A stretch of 64,000 bases of DNA, from contig JAJEKV010000067.1 in NCBI GenBank assembly GCA_021234155.1, positions 2,106,755-2,170,754 of the forward strand, written 5' to 3'. Position numbers and translations under genes: made by a program. Source of the DNA: Isoetes taiwanensis. Lineage: Eukaryota; Streptophyta; Lycopodiopsida; Isoetales; Isoetaceae. The stretch's first letter is position 1. Every line of letters begins with the position of its first letter. Below the pieces are notes generated by a model, which had not been told where the DNA came from, searched no databases, and was given only the letters and a program-made list of their open reading frames with translations. This document shows positions 23,176 through 36,924 of this stretch, piece after piece.

Positions 23176-24600
23176 TATCTATGATTCCCTCAGCCGCAAT
23201 GACTGTGGACTGATTTTCGACATCATCTGACTTAATAGCTGCACAAATATAGCACTCACCCTCTATGAAATCTTGCGTCTCCTGCTGGTCGTCCTCTTCG
23301 TTGTCTCCTTCGGTTGGTGAATCCCAATCTGCAAGTTCTGCCAAAGCTGCCTGCATGACGAATGGACAATTGTGTGTTCGGTGCCCTGGCTGGAAGCACC
23401 TAAAACATAGCTTCTTCTCGATACATTCCTGCCTCTTTTCCTTGGGCAGGCTGTCTAGAAGGCGCTTCAGCGAGCTGCCCCCTGCTCCACTCTGTGGCTT
23501 ACGGTCCCCAAGGGCCTTTCCCTGAACTTTCCCTTGCTGGTGGCCTCCGGTTGGCGTAGTTGTCGACTGTTTATTCTGATGCTGCCCTTGGTACTGCCCT
23601 GCTGATTTACCTTTGAAGGCCAACTGTTTATCCCCTGGAGTTTGTGGTGCTTCTTCCAAGCTTATAGCTTTATCTTCAGCTTTTGCTACTGTCTTTGGGT
23701 TGATTGCTCGGACTAGCCTTTTGATATTACTGTTCAATCCTTCAATGTATCCGTCAACCACTTGCCTTTCAGAAATTCCGGGAACATGGAGCCTGAGCCG
23801 CATGAATTCCTCTGTGTACTTGGCTACTGACAAGGTACCTTGATTCAACCTGTAGAATTGCTGGATCTGCCTGCTAGTATGTGATCTTGGCACATAATGT
23901 TTGCGAAAGGCTCTGAAGGTCTTGAATCTGCAACTGTTTCTTCTCAGCTTATTGGACTTCGCGTATCCCTTCCACCAAATTCTGGCTGTACCTATTAAGT
24001 TTGCTATAGCAACCTTCCCTATATCTTTGTCCTTCATGCCATAAGAATTGTCAAACTCTTCCATCTCATCAAGCCAAGCATCTGCCTCCATGCCTGACCT
24101 GTCTTTCCCTGAAAATTGACCCAACTTCCTAGTCTTCCATACATTGCTCATAGCGTTGTCAACTTTCTTCTGGTAGTCATCTATCTTCCTTGCCCTGGCT
24201 CTTACCTGTGATGTATCGGACTCACTCTCTGAGCTAGAACTGTCTTGGCTGCCAGAAGTGTCTGATGAACTGGAGCTGGATGGTGTTGGGGTCCTTCGGT
24301 TTCTCCTTTTTCTCTTTCTGTCCCTGACATTTCCCTGATTGCCTTCCCCTTCTGGTTGTGGAACCTCCTCAACGCCTTGCTGGGGTAGTGGTGGAGGAGG
24401 TGGTGGTGCAGGTGCATATTCTTGGGCGTTCATCAATGGGGTGGCCCAATGAATCAGCTAGTGCATCTGGTTCCTCATTTGGGTGAGCCTTGCGTTGATT
24501 GATTCCACCGTCATTTCCTCGTTGTTGTCATCTTGTTCACGCCCAAATAAGTTTCTAGGCACCCATTGGTGATGTCGGCCCTGGCCTTGAGACCCTGAGC
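23176..24600 (-). pseudogene. Gag polyprotein of element A
   Basis: The long frame from ATG 24436 encodes a Pro-rich start, an Arg/Lys then Ser/Asp/Glu-rich tract, and the capsid region (DAWLDEMEEF, ARIWWKGYAKSNK, YTEEFMRLRLHVPG). A Gln-rich linker and one zinc knuckle follow (CFRCFQPGHRTHNC, CX2CX4HX4C). Comparison with element C shows that the natural start lies further upstream (about 24580). A CAG codon became TAG at about 24460, cutting off the N-terminus. The last codons before 23150 come from the MITE, not from gag. Gag packages the element RNA into cytoplasmic particles. Confidence 0.9.
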
Positions 24601-26431
24601 CGGTGTTCCTGGCTGCAAGTATTAGTCATCAATACTTTTATTTAAGTTATATATTGATCATCCTTATTTACAAGTGAATTATTGTTGAGCATAAAAGAAA
24701 TCATGCCAAAATTGCACTTATAAGCTAAGGACAATTTATAATCATTAATATATATAAGAGTTACACATTAATATAAAACTAGTTATGGTGCCCGGCGTTG
24801 CCGGGCCTAGTAACAATTTGAAAGGTGGTTGTTTATTGCTAAATAATGATTTTGAGCATAAAAATATGCATTTAAGGATTGTAGGAGAAACAATGGAGCA
24901 CAAAATATGCTTTCTCACCACATGTATTTCATCTACAACAATTTGAGATTTTCGCTGCAATTTTTAACATTGGAGGGCTTACTAAGAATCTTCTAGTTGA
25001 GGATATTCCATTTGGCTTAAGTTTAGAGTGGATATTACATTGAAAATAAGCCATATGTACAGGAGCAATGTTTTCAATATTGAGTGGGCAATGCACGTTC
25101 CTACATTTTGTGAAGCATTAAAAAAACATCTGTACAAATGTAATGTGATAATGCAACATACAACATAGTTCCAAAGGCAAAGTTTCAATAAGAAAGTAAT
25201 CCTCATTTCAATTAAAAATATAAATGTAATGCTCATTTCAATTAACAATATGAAGTTGCACCCTGAACCGAAGAGATGACACTTTGGTCATACAAAGCTA
25301 CAAAAGAGTTTGGCATGATCTTTCAATGCTTATCAATTGGATGTGAAGACATGGATGTTGCATCTGTTTATCGTTGAATTTAAAAACATCTTGTCTAGCA
25401 ATGTTGTAAGACATTGATAAATGTGGTGTAACCCAAATTGCGAAATGTTAAGTGCAGTTAACTTCCATGTTGATTGCAAGAATATATGAAAGCAAAAGAT
25501 AACATTTGGCCTACGTTTGTTTATAGGGGGTATTCCGTTGGGCATGAGCCATACCATATATGTAGGATCAATGTCTGCAATAATTAAGAGAGGAATGTGC
25601 TTACATCTTGTGCATAAGCCATACCAATGTGCATCTTACATCATGTCCAATGTGCATCTTACATCTTGTGCATAACCATATCTGCAGGATCAATGTCTGG
25701 AACAATTAAGAGAGGTATGTGCTTCCTACATATTGTGAGGCACTAAAGAGTCATCTGTGTAGAGTCCAAAACCACCAAGCCTAAAGCACAAATCACTTCA
25801 CCTGTATACCTCCTAGTCTCATGATGCAAAGATTGGCAATGCAAAGATCTTAAAAACTAATGCCCAACCTTATGGCCTTGTGCACTGCTTTTGAAGCATT
25901 TTGTTGCAAGTGCCTCAGAGTGACGTATATACCATGAGATTTGTGATGTCAAGAGCAACGAAGCAGTGAATGTTAGTGAAGGACCATCTGCCCTGCAGAC
26001 CTGCATGTAAGGAAATCCAACCTACATGTAGCAGCATCCATTGGTACATGCTCCGTCCATTTATCTATAAGCCAAACTACAGTAGACCTGCACTTCAAAC
26101 CATCTTCTACAATGTTTTTTTCAATCCAGTATTTTTTTTGCTAAAATTAAATCAAACATTGTTTCATATATCTCGCATATAGGAGTCAACTTTAATAAGC
26201 CATGCATGCATATGCCAACCAGCTAACCTATTTTAAACTGAGCGTAATTCCTATGCAACACCTCAGATACATCACAATGCACGATGCCTACACACTTCAC
26301 ACAACTCAATACACACTTCACACAATCCAAAACATGTTGAACACATGCACTATTCTATTTCAATCCAAATCTAACAACTAACAGCCCCTGTTCCCAAGCC
26401 ATACAACTAACAACCCCTGTTCCCCATTCGA

Positions 26432-26520
26432 AACATCCATGGCTGTATCTTGGGTTTCTTTTGAAGAAGCACCATAACCTGCCCGAAAATTGCAATGTCT
26501 GGTGAGGATATAATCTGGCT
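26432..26520 (-). pseudogene. Gene-fragment repeat, copy 1, inside Helitron
   Basis: About 80 bp nearly identical to 27728-27806. On the minus strand both are open and read DYILTRHCNFRAGYGASSKE or a close variant. They probably come from a captured host exon that was later duplicated. The family is not recognised. Confidence 0.5.
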
Positions 26521-26639
26521 TTACAAAACTGACCAAGAAATCACATAAGCTGGCTGGGTACTCTCATCACCTAATTCAATTCTATATTTATAGCTGGAAA
26601 ATGCATCTGCAACAGACATGTCACATTCTATTTATGTTG

Positions 26640-26825
26640 CAAATCTCAAATAAATCACCAATTTGCAACCAAAGTCAGATCTGAGTTGGGACATACCTAG
26701 ATATCTTAGTAGTAAAGATGTATACCTCATCAGAGAACCACGCGGCTTCCATGCCCTGGCATCAATAGGAATTCTGTTGGTCTCATCCAAGTCTATACAT
26801 ATCAAAGAGGGAACTGGCAAGTCCA
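26640..26825 (-). pseudogene. Captured exon-like fragment inside Helitron
   Basis: From ATG 26826 the minus strand reads MDLPVPSLICIDLDETNRIP, then IDARAWKPRGSLMRYTSL, and reaches a good splice donor (CTAG/GTATGT, about 26695). A pyrimidine-rich acceptor (TTTTTCCAG) lies just upstream. This looks like an exon of a host gene carried by the Helitron. The gene is not recognised. Confidence 0.4.
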
Positions 26826-27717
26826 TCTTTAATTTGCAACCTTACTGGAAAAAGATATAGGCACTATATTCTAATCATATTGCAAGAAGTTAAACTACAT
26901 TGTATTACAATAGAGCAGTCAACTCAGGGCCATTTAACAATGTAGAGGCATGCTTCTATTGAAACATTAGCTTATTGGCATGCTTCATGGACTAAAAAAT
27001 GGTCATCCTGTCACACCCTCTATGCACACTAATAACAAAGACCACAATACAAAAAATGAATTGCCAACATTTAAGGCCATGAATATATATATTTCCATTT
27101 CCAACAACCACCCAAAAATATTGATCTGCATCAGAAATAGTTGGAAGAAGGTAGCTTTAGTGTTTCAACTCACATCAAAAGAATAATTTCATGGAGTTTA
27201 AGACTGTCCAATTAATGTTGCAGTACAAAACTCCATTGCTTGCAATATAGAGCTTCGAACCAAAATTCAAAAAGCTATGATCTTTATCAGAAAATAGAGG
27301 GCAGTAATATGCAATAACGCCCTTTACAAAGAACATATTTTGGAATAGTACAAAAGATAGTAAGAGCAATTAAGTGTTTTAACCTGTGCACACATGAAAC
27401 CTGTCTACATATGGAATCCAAACAAATGCAGGAAATTCAAACAAATATTTGAGCATATGTGAGTGACATACCTGATTCTTCAGTTCACAAATGTTGGTGC
27501 CCAGATCATAGGGCAAGATAATTGATCTAACTCAAACAGCGTAGAAACATCTTGTATTGTAATCTCGTGTTATAATAGGTCTAAAATAAGATCATGTCCC
27601 ATATGTTAGCAAAACATACATTATCCCTCTGCACACGAAAACCATTGCACATCCAAAGTGTATAATTGCGATGCAGAAATTAACCTGCAAAACAGAATTC
27701 CAAGAATCTCATCTTTC

Positions 27718-27806
27718 CAAACACCTGTGGCTATGTCTTGGGTTTCTTTTGAAGAAGCACCATAACCTGCCCAAAAATTGCAATGTCTGATGAGGATATA
27801 ATCTCG
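27718..27806 (-). pseudogene. Gene-fragment repeat, copy 2, inside Helitron
   Basis: Second copy of the 80-bp block at 26432-26520, same orientation, about 93% alike by eye. Open on the minus strand, reading RHCNFWAGYGASSKETQD. Confidence 0.5.
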
Positions 27807-28598
27807 CGATCACAATAAACGAAGGAAATAAAACAGCATGCAAAAGCCTGAATGGACTTCCAAAGAACACGAAAGAAACTATAGATCTATACATTATCAT
27901 CATATTTACTTGTGCAGAAGCCAATTGCAAGGCAAAACACTTAAGAGTCTGAGTGGTTTCTTGTGCATAATCAAGTCATGTGTTATTTAAAAGTGCTGCG
28001 GGTTCACCAATAACATAAAATGATCTATGTAACACAACAACACAAAATCAACAGCTATCAACTATCTGAAAAGAAAAAGCTAATCAAGTACCTAGATCCA
28101 ACTATAGCTTCTGCACGATATGGATACCGCAGAAAATTGAGATAAAACTTCGAGCTGTGCAACTGATTGGAGTAGCCGGAACTGTATGACCCGAATCTAT
28201 GCATTCTGGCGCCCCTAGCCAATAACCAGCAAAAAAATACGGGTTATCTGAGATCCGTGGCATCATGTGAGATCCGTGGCATCATGCGAGCTAGCATCGC
28301 CTACCGAATAGATCCGCGGAGATAGTCTTGAAAAATACGTGTCTTCCATGCCGCCACTTCACCCGAATAGAAATCCCTCTTCGAAATCATACGAAGCCAA
28401 ATTTCTGATTTTTGGATTACCGGAAATATTTCAGGCAGCTAAACTACCTCATAATCTTAGGAAATCACTAAAAAAAAATTCCAAAAACATTTTCTGCCAG
28501 GCCGGATAATCCCAAATTAACAAAGTAGATACATGATAGAAAATTGAAGTAAAAGCATTCAATACAATTTAGAAGATGATTAAAACAACATTTGTCTA

Positions 28599-29506
28599 TC
28601 ATTGATGGCCCTTTGTCAACTTGAAGAAATTCTTGACGTCCCTAAGCGGAAGGCCTTTGCCGAGGTTGCGCAATATGTTCCTGGTTGATCCTCCTTCGAG
28701 TGCTCGGGCCATTTCCGGTGCCGGGAGTTCTGGTGCGGTTGCCGCTACTACTGATAGTGTCGCGTTCCTGAGGTGGCCTCTGGCGAAGTCGAAGCAGTGG
28801 AGCGCCACGGATCTCTTGAAGAGGACGATGTGATCCGCATGGCCATATATCTTGGATTGCTACCCGAAGGCAGAGAGTGCTATGAGGAGCGCCACAGACT
28901 CTTCCCCTCTTGGGCTGAACTCCTTGTGGAAGACTATCATCTGCCCTTGACTGAGGACTGGGAGGTAGTAGGGAGCGCCGTACCCTTGCCTGTGCTTCGT
29001 GATCCTGTGCCCTTCCTTTGAGCTGCCCCGCCGTAGACATCTACTGCCAAGAGGTTTTCATGATCTCTCCACATGGTAGTTGCGTTCTCCAAGTTGATGC
29101 TGCTGGATGCTTCTTGCATACTCCTGGAACGAACTGTCCGGCTAGAGCTTGGGCCTCTTACTGGTTTGTACAACCTGCTTTGTATTTCTTGGAACTCCTC
29201 CTCTGGGATGATGGGTTCCTGTTGTCGATAGATCTCCCTTATCTGCTGATAGGCTGCTATATCTGACATTGTCTCCCCGGCATAGGAGTGTCGCTCTGCT
29301 AACTCCCTTGGGATTTCCTGGTAGGAGTAGTCAATGAGGTCGGTGTTCTGCTCCTGTGCCATCAAGCCTAAGAGCTCGTCGATCCTAAGCCCTTCTTCTT
29401 GGCAGTAAGGTAGGTTGAGAATGTCGTTTGCTAAGATGTACTCCTCTCCGTCGATGACTATAGGTGATAGGGCTGTGATGCCGATTGGTGGCTCGTAGGC
29501 TCGCCT
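28599..29506 (-). pseudogene. Second ORF of element A, C-terminal half
   Basis: Matches residues from about 205 to the end of the 507-codon ORF of element C. Shared parts include IDELLGLMAQEQ, IPRELAERHSYAGETMSDI, YQQIREIYRQQEPIIPEEEF, NLENATTMWRDHENLLAVD and the final basic GLPLRDVKNFFKLTKG. Two frameshifts occur. At 29506 it is cut off where LTR element B begins; the N-terminal half continues at 39278-39792. About 110 bp of the ORF are missing at the break. Function unknown. Confidence 0.85.
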
Positions 29507-30656
29507 TCACCCTGCTGAGCCTACTCCAGGGTTCATGAAGCCCCGGTCCGATGAGGCAGGTCAGGGAAGCGTCCCCTTCCAGAATCACAGTGGTTCCATG
29601 GGTGAGCTAGAGAATACGTGCCGCATCAGCGACCCCCGCATCCGTACCCAACTTACTCACCCTAAATCTACTCAAAGTGCATGGTGCCCCATACGGGTCA
29701 CACCACTACACCCAGGAAGTGTCAGACCCATACCCGGCCCTGTGACCGGCTATATCAGGCCTAGCCCACTGTAGGAGTCTCAGGAGCCTTTTATGTTCAT
29801 GCAAGACCCCACCCCCACTTCACCACTGTGTTCCTTGTCTGGTGCTAAGCCAGTCCATAGCGTCTATGACCCGGTGGGCTCTTGTACACGGGCCGCAATT
29901 ATTGGGAATTACAGGGTTCTATCTAGGAACATACTATCGTATATGAGTTCAGAGGTCTCTACCCCGCCCTTAATTCCCCCATTTTCAGAGTGATACCATA
30001 CAAAGAATTATCAATCCATCCTTTTTAAGAACCAAACCAGAATCAGAATATAAAGAGAACTTACCTTTACAATGAAGGGTTAGTTCCTACCATTAAAACA
30101 CAGAGAGAACAGACAGAACAACACAACAAGTGCCCAACAGGGGCGCTACCCTAGAATTCACAAGCTAAACTACTACTAACCAGTGTTTCGGCTGGAACCA
30201 TTATCGTGCGGTGCTTTCATCTTGCTGTAACTAGGGTGGCAGCGACAGCTAATGGGTGTCCGGCGATTCGGGGGGTCAGCAACAGTCCTTGGGCGCTCAG
30301 CAATAGTCCTTGGGCGCTCAACTGCTCCTTGGCCACCCAGCAGCTCCTCTCCTCCATCTCCAGCTGCTCCTAATTCGAATTGGGGCACAAAAGCCCTAAT
30401 TTGGGTGTCCAAAATGGAAACCATGCCTTGCCCAATCGATTTGGGCCAAGTGGCACCCCCTTGTTGGTGCTAATTAACTAATTCAGCTTAATTAGGGTAA
30501 TTAGGCTATATACTTTATAATTATCCACAATGGATTTATTAACATAGCTAAATAAAACCATTGTGGTCGACTCCCACCTAGACAATTACCCCCTTATGTC
30601 CTAGTGATGTGTCCCGGCGTGCATACGTATACCGTATAAATGCCTGGAACGTCACA
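29507..30656 (-). repeat. 3' LTR of element B, truncated
   Basis: About 1150 bp nearly identical to 38129-39277, ending GGAACGTCACA. A purine tract (minus strand AAGGTGGGGAGAA) adjoins it at 30657. Confidence 0.9.
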
Positions 30657-31539
30657 TTCTCCCCACCTTAAAAAAATGATGATGTCCTCAGCATCAAGAC
30701 TAGTGTTGTTGCAGGGCAACACATCATGACCATCGCTTAGGACTGTCAAAAGTGAACAGTCAAAGTTTGTGGAAGTCTCACTGTTTCATCCGTGGTGACG
30801 AGCTCACACTCTATCTATTTTAGAAAGCATTCTTTCTATAGATACAGGTAACTGATTATATATTAAAGACAGGTATAAATATAAAGAACTTCCATTTGTT
30901 GTTATATTATAATACAGAGTTATTAACCTCGCACTGTTTAATAGAAAGTCATTCTAATCATATTAAGTTCTGTGTATTTATGTATTATATTCTCCCTTCA
31001 CTTTACAAGTGATTTTATTACAGTCAGGCTTAATGTAATTTTGGATCTAAATTTTGTTTTCCTATTTTGTTACAATTTTAACAACTCATATATTGCTATC
31101 GTGAGTGTTTAGATGCCCCTGACATTTATAGTTACCCTTTTGTTAATATTAATTACAGACAGACGTTCTTTATTTAGTTCTCATAACCTTGTTATAACAT
31201 TATCTAAGTTTCGTTATTCCCTTAGGAGTTTGTGTAAGACGTACATACTTATCCGTTTCTATTATATTTGATTATCTGTTTAAATAACTTGCTCCTTTCG
31301 ATTATTTTTAATGTTTCCACACTCACACTTTCTATCTTTAGCATAGATTACAGTCACATGAGGACACATATTAATTCATTGGTTGTGTTTGTACATTTAC
31401 CAGACGTCCCGATATTCTTATATTTGAATTACTTATTTATTTCATTGTTATTTTCGTAAATTTATGACACATACAGACACTCTTATAGTTATAGGGCACA
31501 GGTACAGCTGAGATATACATTCGACATAATTGGTACCGC

Positions 31540-31690
31540 CCCGGTCGCTATCTGGCAGTGCTATGGCTATGCAATCGTCCTGTATCACAGAAGGCCAGTT
31601 GTGACAGTGGTGTCCACGGCGGAAGCATTGAAACCATGCGTGGTCTGGCCTGAGCCTGTTAGATGATGATGACTGAGGAGGTCTCGGGCT
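31540..31690 (-). pseudogene. Eroded gag zinc-knuckle region of element B
   Basis: On the minus strand HAWFQCFRRGHHCHNWPSVI lines up with LCFRCFQPGHRTHNCPFVM of element A gag. Two of the three knuckle cysteines have become Trp. An Asp-rich stretch follows, as in element A. The surrounding frames are broken. Confidence 0.6.
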
Positions 31691-34084
31691 CTTACTTGAA
31701 GTAGAAGTGCTGAATGTTGGGAATAAGGAGTGTTGCGATGTCTCTATTTTGGATGGATACTCGAGAAAAATTGGTATGACGCTGTTTGGTATGTAAGTGA
31801 AATACTGGACCTAAAAATTACGAGGATTGATGTATGATGCGGCATCTAGATTGCTATTCAATGTAGAAGGAGACTAGATATAGCACGATATATCTGATGG
31901 AGAAGTGGTTTATGATTATCGACTAGACCATGTTAAGGAGGTACTATACTAAGGTGGAAACTGGATTATAAGTACCCAGCTCCTGAGAGGGAAAACACTT
32001 TAAAAGTGTAGGTTTCGACCATGATGGTGCAGGCATAGAATGTCGACTCGACATTGTATAGCTATTGCTACGTGAAGCGAGATATGATTCGTGGAACGGT
32101 AGAGAATAATGTTGTATGAGGATGTTGATCCATAAATTATGGATTATACAATTACACATATATTGTGTTTGGTAAAGAGATTGATGTTCCTGAGGTGTGA
32201 AACAAAGACGCAAGATTATAGACGACTAAGAAGACCACGTAGGCACATGAATACACTTAATAACGTTGGTCAAATGCATGATCCTTATGCGGGGTGAAAA
32301 TTAAGGAAATGGCCAGATCCTATGTCGGCCGGGGGTATGTAGACGCCGGATAAGAGACTGGACAATAGTGTGGAACGTAGTTTTCCCACAAGGTGAAGAG
32401 AGCTGAGGTCGAACTGACGAAGGCAGGAATAAGCATTCTGTAAGACTGCTAGAATGGAAGACGACAATTGCTAGCAAAAGGTGCAACCGTCTGAAAGCTA
32501 CAAAGTATGTTGGAGCTCTGGCGAAGCTTATTCTATGAAGGAAAGTTGACGTTGAACTAATGATACATTAGGAAGGCAAGTAATGTACCCACACGACAAG
32601 TGGGAGACAAGAGGTGCTTGAAAGTTGTTGTAAACAACGTTTCAAATATAGAGAGTTTGGAAGTAATGAAGATAAGAGTTCTTATACCAGAGATGAAATA
32701 TGTCCACAAGGAACTTAGGTTGGCATTTGGCCCTGTGGAAGTTATGACTGGAGCTTGAGGACGAAGGCAAAGTAAGGTTAATGGTATCGAACCCACAACA
32801 TGTGTACGGTACAAGATAACCAAGTTGGAAAAAATAAGTTGGCCGCATGCCTGAATATAGCTAGATGCCTATGTCAACAAGTTTCATAGGAGTCTAGACT
32901 AGGTGCACACATGTTACTATATACATAATAACAACGTAGTGGTCCTGGATGTAGGAAGGATTTAGTAGTATCAAATACTATAGTGGTGATCATATTAAGG
33001 ATGTCAATTGTCATATTCAGATGTATATCATATTAAAAGATAGTAGAATATTCGTACAAGGCGAGGGAAATATTACTTGACAAGGTTTGAAGAATGAGCG
33101 TAATGATATGCTTATATACGAAGATATTGGGTTAGGTATGCTTTATCAGAGATAAGCATTCAAGTTATCCGAATGGTTAGAGTTGACTATCTTAGATACG
33201 TCGTACTAAGGAAGATGAGAAAAGTTTAAATGAGTGAGAATAGCTAGAGTAAGTCTAGCATATACGGTGATGTTACGTTCAAAAACATCCCGAGGATGGT
33301 TGGAACGGTATTGTAACAACGGATAATGAGAGCTTAACTACTCAAAGGTTCTAGATACCAATGTATTAGTTCAACGTTATAAGCTAAGAGCATTTATTTG
33401 GTTTTGGGAATGAAAAGATATATAAGAATATCGCGTCCCCTGATGGAAGATAAGAAGGAGTACGATGACTTTGGCGATTATACCTTTAGGGGTAACCGAG
33501 AAGAGGGCAGTACATAGGAATTTTAAGTCCCGATAAAGTCAAGACGAGGTGTATTGATCAGAACGGTTAAGATTATATAGACCAATAGTCCATATAATCG
33601 AAGAGTTACCCTACACGCGGTGAACAATTCTAGGTACAGAAGTAGAAGCTGGAGGATTCGTTGCCTTGAGGCATAGACCATTTAGAGGTTATGACTTCGA
33701 AACTCTTAAGAGGGTAAGGAATTGGATAATCATATGGCGGTTACTAACGAAGATTGAAACATTGGGTTTTCCTATTAGAAGACCAGGAGGTTTTAGTGCC
33801 TCCGCTTCATTATGAGGGAGCCAAAGACGACAACATTCAAAGGGATCAAAACATGCTAACTTAAGAAAAAAATAGGTTAGGTGTGACAAAACATGGCAAA
33901 ATGCAAATTAACTGAAGGAACCTTTAGAAAAGGCCTTGGACTGTGGTAGAAACCTTTGGAACTATGGCATAATCCCATGGGAAAGTTATAGTTTATGTAC
34001 GGGGTTAAAGTACCATAAGTTTAAATTCATCCCTTTTAGGTCAACCCCTTAGGTTAAGATACTCCATGGTGGCATACCTTTATT

Positions 34085-34139
34085 GGGTGACGTGTCAGCT
34101 TATTTATACGTATACCGTATAAATACATGGAACGTCACG
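34085..34139 (-). repeat. Remnant LTR end with polypurine tract inside element B
   Basis: The + strand reads TATACCGTATAAATACATGG and then AACGTCAC. A C/T-rich stretch and a CTGTCCTCAGCATTG block follow. That is the same LTR-end plus internal-start arrangement as at 30656 and 62451. It marks a further, very worn LTR nested in or fused to element B. Its other end could be TGTGAC near 33882, but this is uncertain. Confidence 0.55.
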
Positions 34140-36703
34140 TTCTCCCCCTCTTAGAAAATAATGCTGTCCTCAGCATTGGGGTTAGTTAAACAAATGACGG
34201 TTAATCGAAAACTGCAATAGAAGGAAGTATACATAAAAAGGAAGGTAATTCCTTATTTCCAAAGGTAATAGCATGAAAGCTTAAAACATAGAAGAGTTTA
34301 AGCACCAAGGTGCATTTGACATACTTATCATAAGAAGGTTTAAGGACCGAAGTCCGATATCAAACATCAACGTAACAAAAAGGTAACAGATGTAGATAAG
34401 ATAAAACTGGAAAAGTCGGGCCATCAGCAACCCTCCATACATGGGCAGGTCACGTACTGCTTACTGGCCTGCACATGTGAATACATCAGCATGTACAAGT
34501 CCAACATAGAGTTGGCCCCATTTGGGAAGTAGGTGGTACAACCACATCATAAGAACTATAAAGGTTACATTTCAGCTAAGTTAGAGCAGAGCTCTAGCAT
34601 TGTGGGATGAGGATATATGTTTGTTATGTACATAGCATGTACACATACGATAAACATGCTGGAGAGGTAATCTAAGTGGCGACACAAGGAGAGAAAGACA
34701 ACATTCACTCCGTTGTAGGCTAAGGTAGGATGTCGTAGTTGGCACCTGAAATAAATGTCAACGGTCAATAGAATGAAGCTTAAGGTAGTGGGGTTGAGTA
34801 GTACAATAGTACAATTCCAGGATAAGTAGCGAATAGCAGTTACCTGCTAAATGTCCGAACGTGTCTTGCATAGACACCTAAGATGAGCTTTCGTCCGAAC
34901 GTGTCTTGCATAGACACCTAAGATGAGCTTTCCCATATGATCCATACCTGGATCAGGCAGAGATGACGCCATGGGTTACATGGAGGTATAAGTTAGGATA
35001 TATATAGGACTCGAACATGGATACAAGTCCGTGTTGTCTCAACATAGATAATTGTAGAAAGGCTCACAAAGTACAAGGCAAACACCTTGATGACTCCAGG
35101 TAATTCACGATTTGTACGAAGGCTCACCCGCTCTTAGGCCATGACTATGGCTTAAATGCGGATGTCAAGTCATTTGGAATGCCAGAACAGCAGCATGACA
35201 TCATGACAGAGAAATGTAATGAGTAACATTTCCAGGATGTAGGACAATGTTGGATTATAACCCCCAATGATAGGTAGGTTTACAACATAAGGGCCATATA
35301 ATAGCGGCTTAGAAGGCACAAGATGGTTAACGGATACGTGAAGGAGTAATTGGATTGGTGACTCTACTGAATATAGATCACAACTAAAGGATGGTTTGTA
35401 TACGATGTGGCAGACGTAAGGGCCAGGATACTGAAAATCGGCCATAGACGTAGAAAACATATTGACGAAATAAAGGACCCTGATGCATGATATTTAGCAA
35501 TCTGGATAGAAAAGTTATTACCTAACATGAAGGGTGGTCATTGCTAATATATAAAGGTAGACTTGCGGCTTGAAAGGCAGCAAGAGCTGAAAAACTCCTT
35601 AAAGATTTGGTGCATGGCTTAGGGAAGAAGACTTCCATGTCCTAAGACAAGATGGTGAATTGAATTCACCAAGGACATTTTTAATAAATAGATAGATAGG
35701 TAGATAGCATTTATATGTCATGCCACATTGGCAGCGTCCATGAGGACATATGACGGACCCCCAGAGACTTGAACGCAAGATCTCGGAATAGAGGAGGCCT
35801 ATCTTGAGGGGTCTTTGGGTGGTACTGTCCTTTGGGATATTCACATAACCCTTTGGAATATGTAAGTTCATTTGTGGAACTTAACGCCATTTGGGCACTA
35901 AAGGAATGGTTGGAAATACTTTGCCCCAATCATATCTGGATACCCTAGAAGGAGGTGAGTAATCAACAATGGTTGGGTGGCATTGGATTGTACGGGAGAA
36001 CAACTCTAAAAGAGGGTAGAGTGCTGTCACTTTGACAGGCGTGTGGTGCAGATAAGGCGGTGAAGTTTGGTACCCAACAGAAGGACTCATTACGTATTAC
36101 AGAGTATGTGTCCTGATCTAGGGGAAGTGATCCATAAAAGGAACAAGACCAATGAGAAGGAATATTGAAGGGTGGTAGGATCAAAGGAATCCAAACCGAT
36201 GGTTTAGAGGGGTGCTGCATGGCAGTCCCTAGTTGGTTGGACGACAAAGAGATCCTTTCTCTGGGAACTGAGACAAGTCAAGGTTTAGACACTAGAGAGA
36301 GATAACGTTAATTATAAATATGTCTATAAAACATTACTTATATAACGTCGAATAAGGTCTAATATAAAGCATATGAATGTAGTATAGATTGAATGATGGC
36401 AAGGCCCGAAGAAATTGTGTTATCAAGGCATCTACCAAAGGAAAAATAATTAAAGTTATGGATCGAGGAACGCCGATAACTGGACATTATTATCGTCGCC
36501 TAAAGAATATCCAATGATATAACATATGCTGCTATTCTAGAGAGTTGCTTTGTCGTTAATTAAATTCCAGAATTAGTCCCACCAAGTGAGTTGATGTTAT
36601 CATAACAAGTTGGCCGGACTTGCTAGGTTACGTCATGTCATTTGGTCGGTTTATTCCTAGGGGATACTAGCTTTATATATGGTTAACAGTTATCCGGTTG
36701 ACT

Positions 36704-36829
36704 ATCCCGTAGCTATAGCAAGAGTGCTTACTCCGGCGGCTATGGCGAGAGAACTTGCTCCGGCGGCTATGGCGAGAGAGCTTGCTCTGGCGGCTATGGC
36801 GAGAGAGCTTGCTCCGGCGGCTATGGCGC
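36704..36829 (+). repeat. 27-bp tandem repeat, 4-5 units
   Basis: Units of the type GGCGGCTATGGCGAGAGAGC plus TTGCTCC; in one frame they read AAMARELAP. The first unit is degenerate. No gene context. Confidence 0.85.
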
Positions 36830-36924
36830 CTCCACTTCGTGGGTTTACCAAAGGCACGCCTCTAATTTAAATAGGGAAATAGATGCACTATAATTACTAG
36901 AAAAAGGGTTATATCCCTTCAAGA

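Larger units (their letters stand above)
24779..28529 (-). mobile_element. Non-autonomous Helitron (3.75 kb) inside element A
   Basis: On the minus strand it starts TCTACTTTG and ends CTAG, lying between an A (28530 side, complement of T) and a T, the classic Helitron A/T target. Seven bases before the CTAG end is a perfect GC hairpin (GCCCGGCAACGCCGGGC, 24790-24806). The empty site is visible in element C at about 56800-56830, where the flanks join as AAAA-TACATGATA. No Rep or helicase domain is present, so it depended on a helper. It contains exon-like fragments of other genes. Confidence 0.88.
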
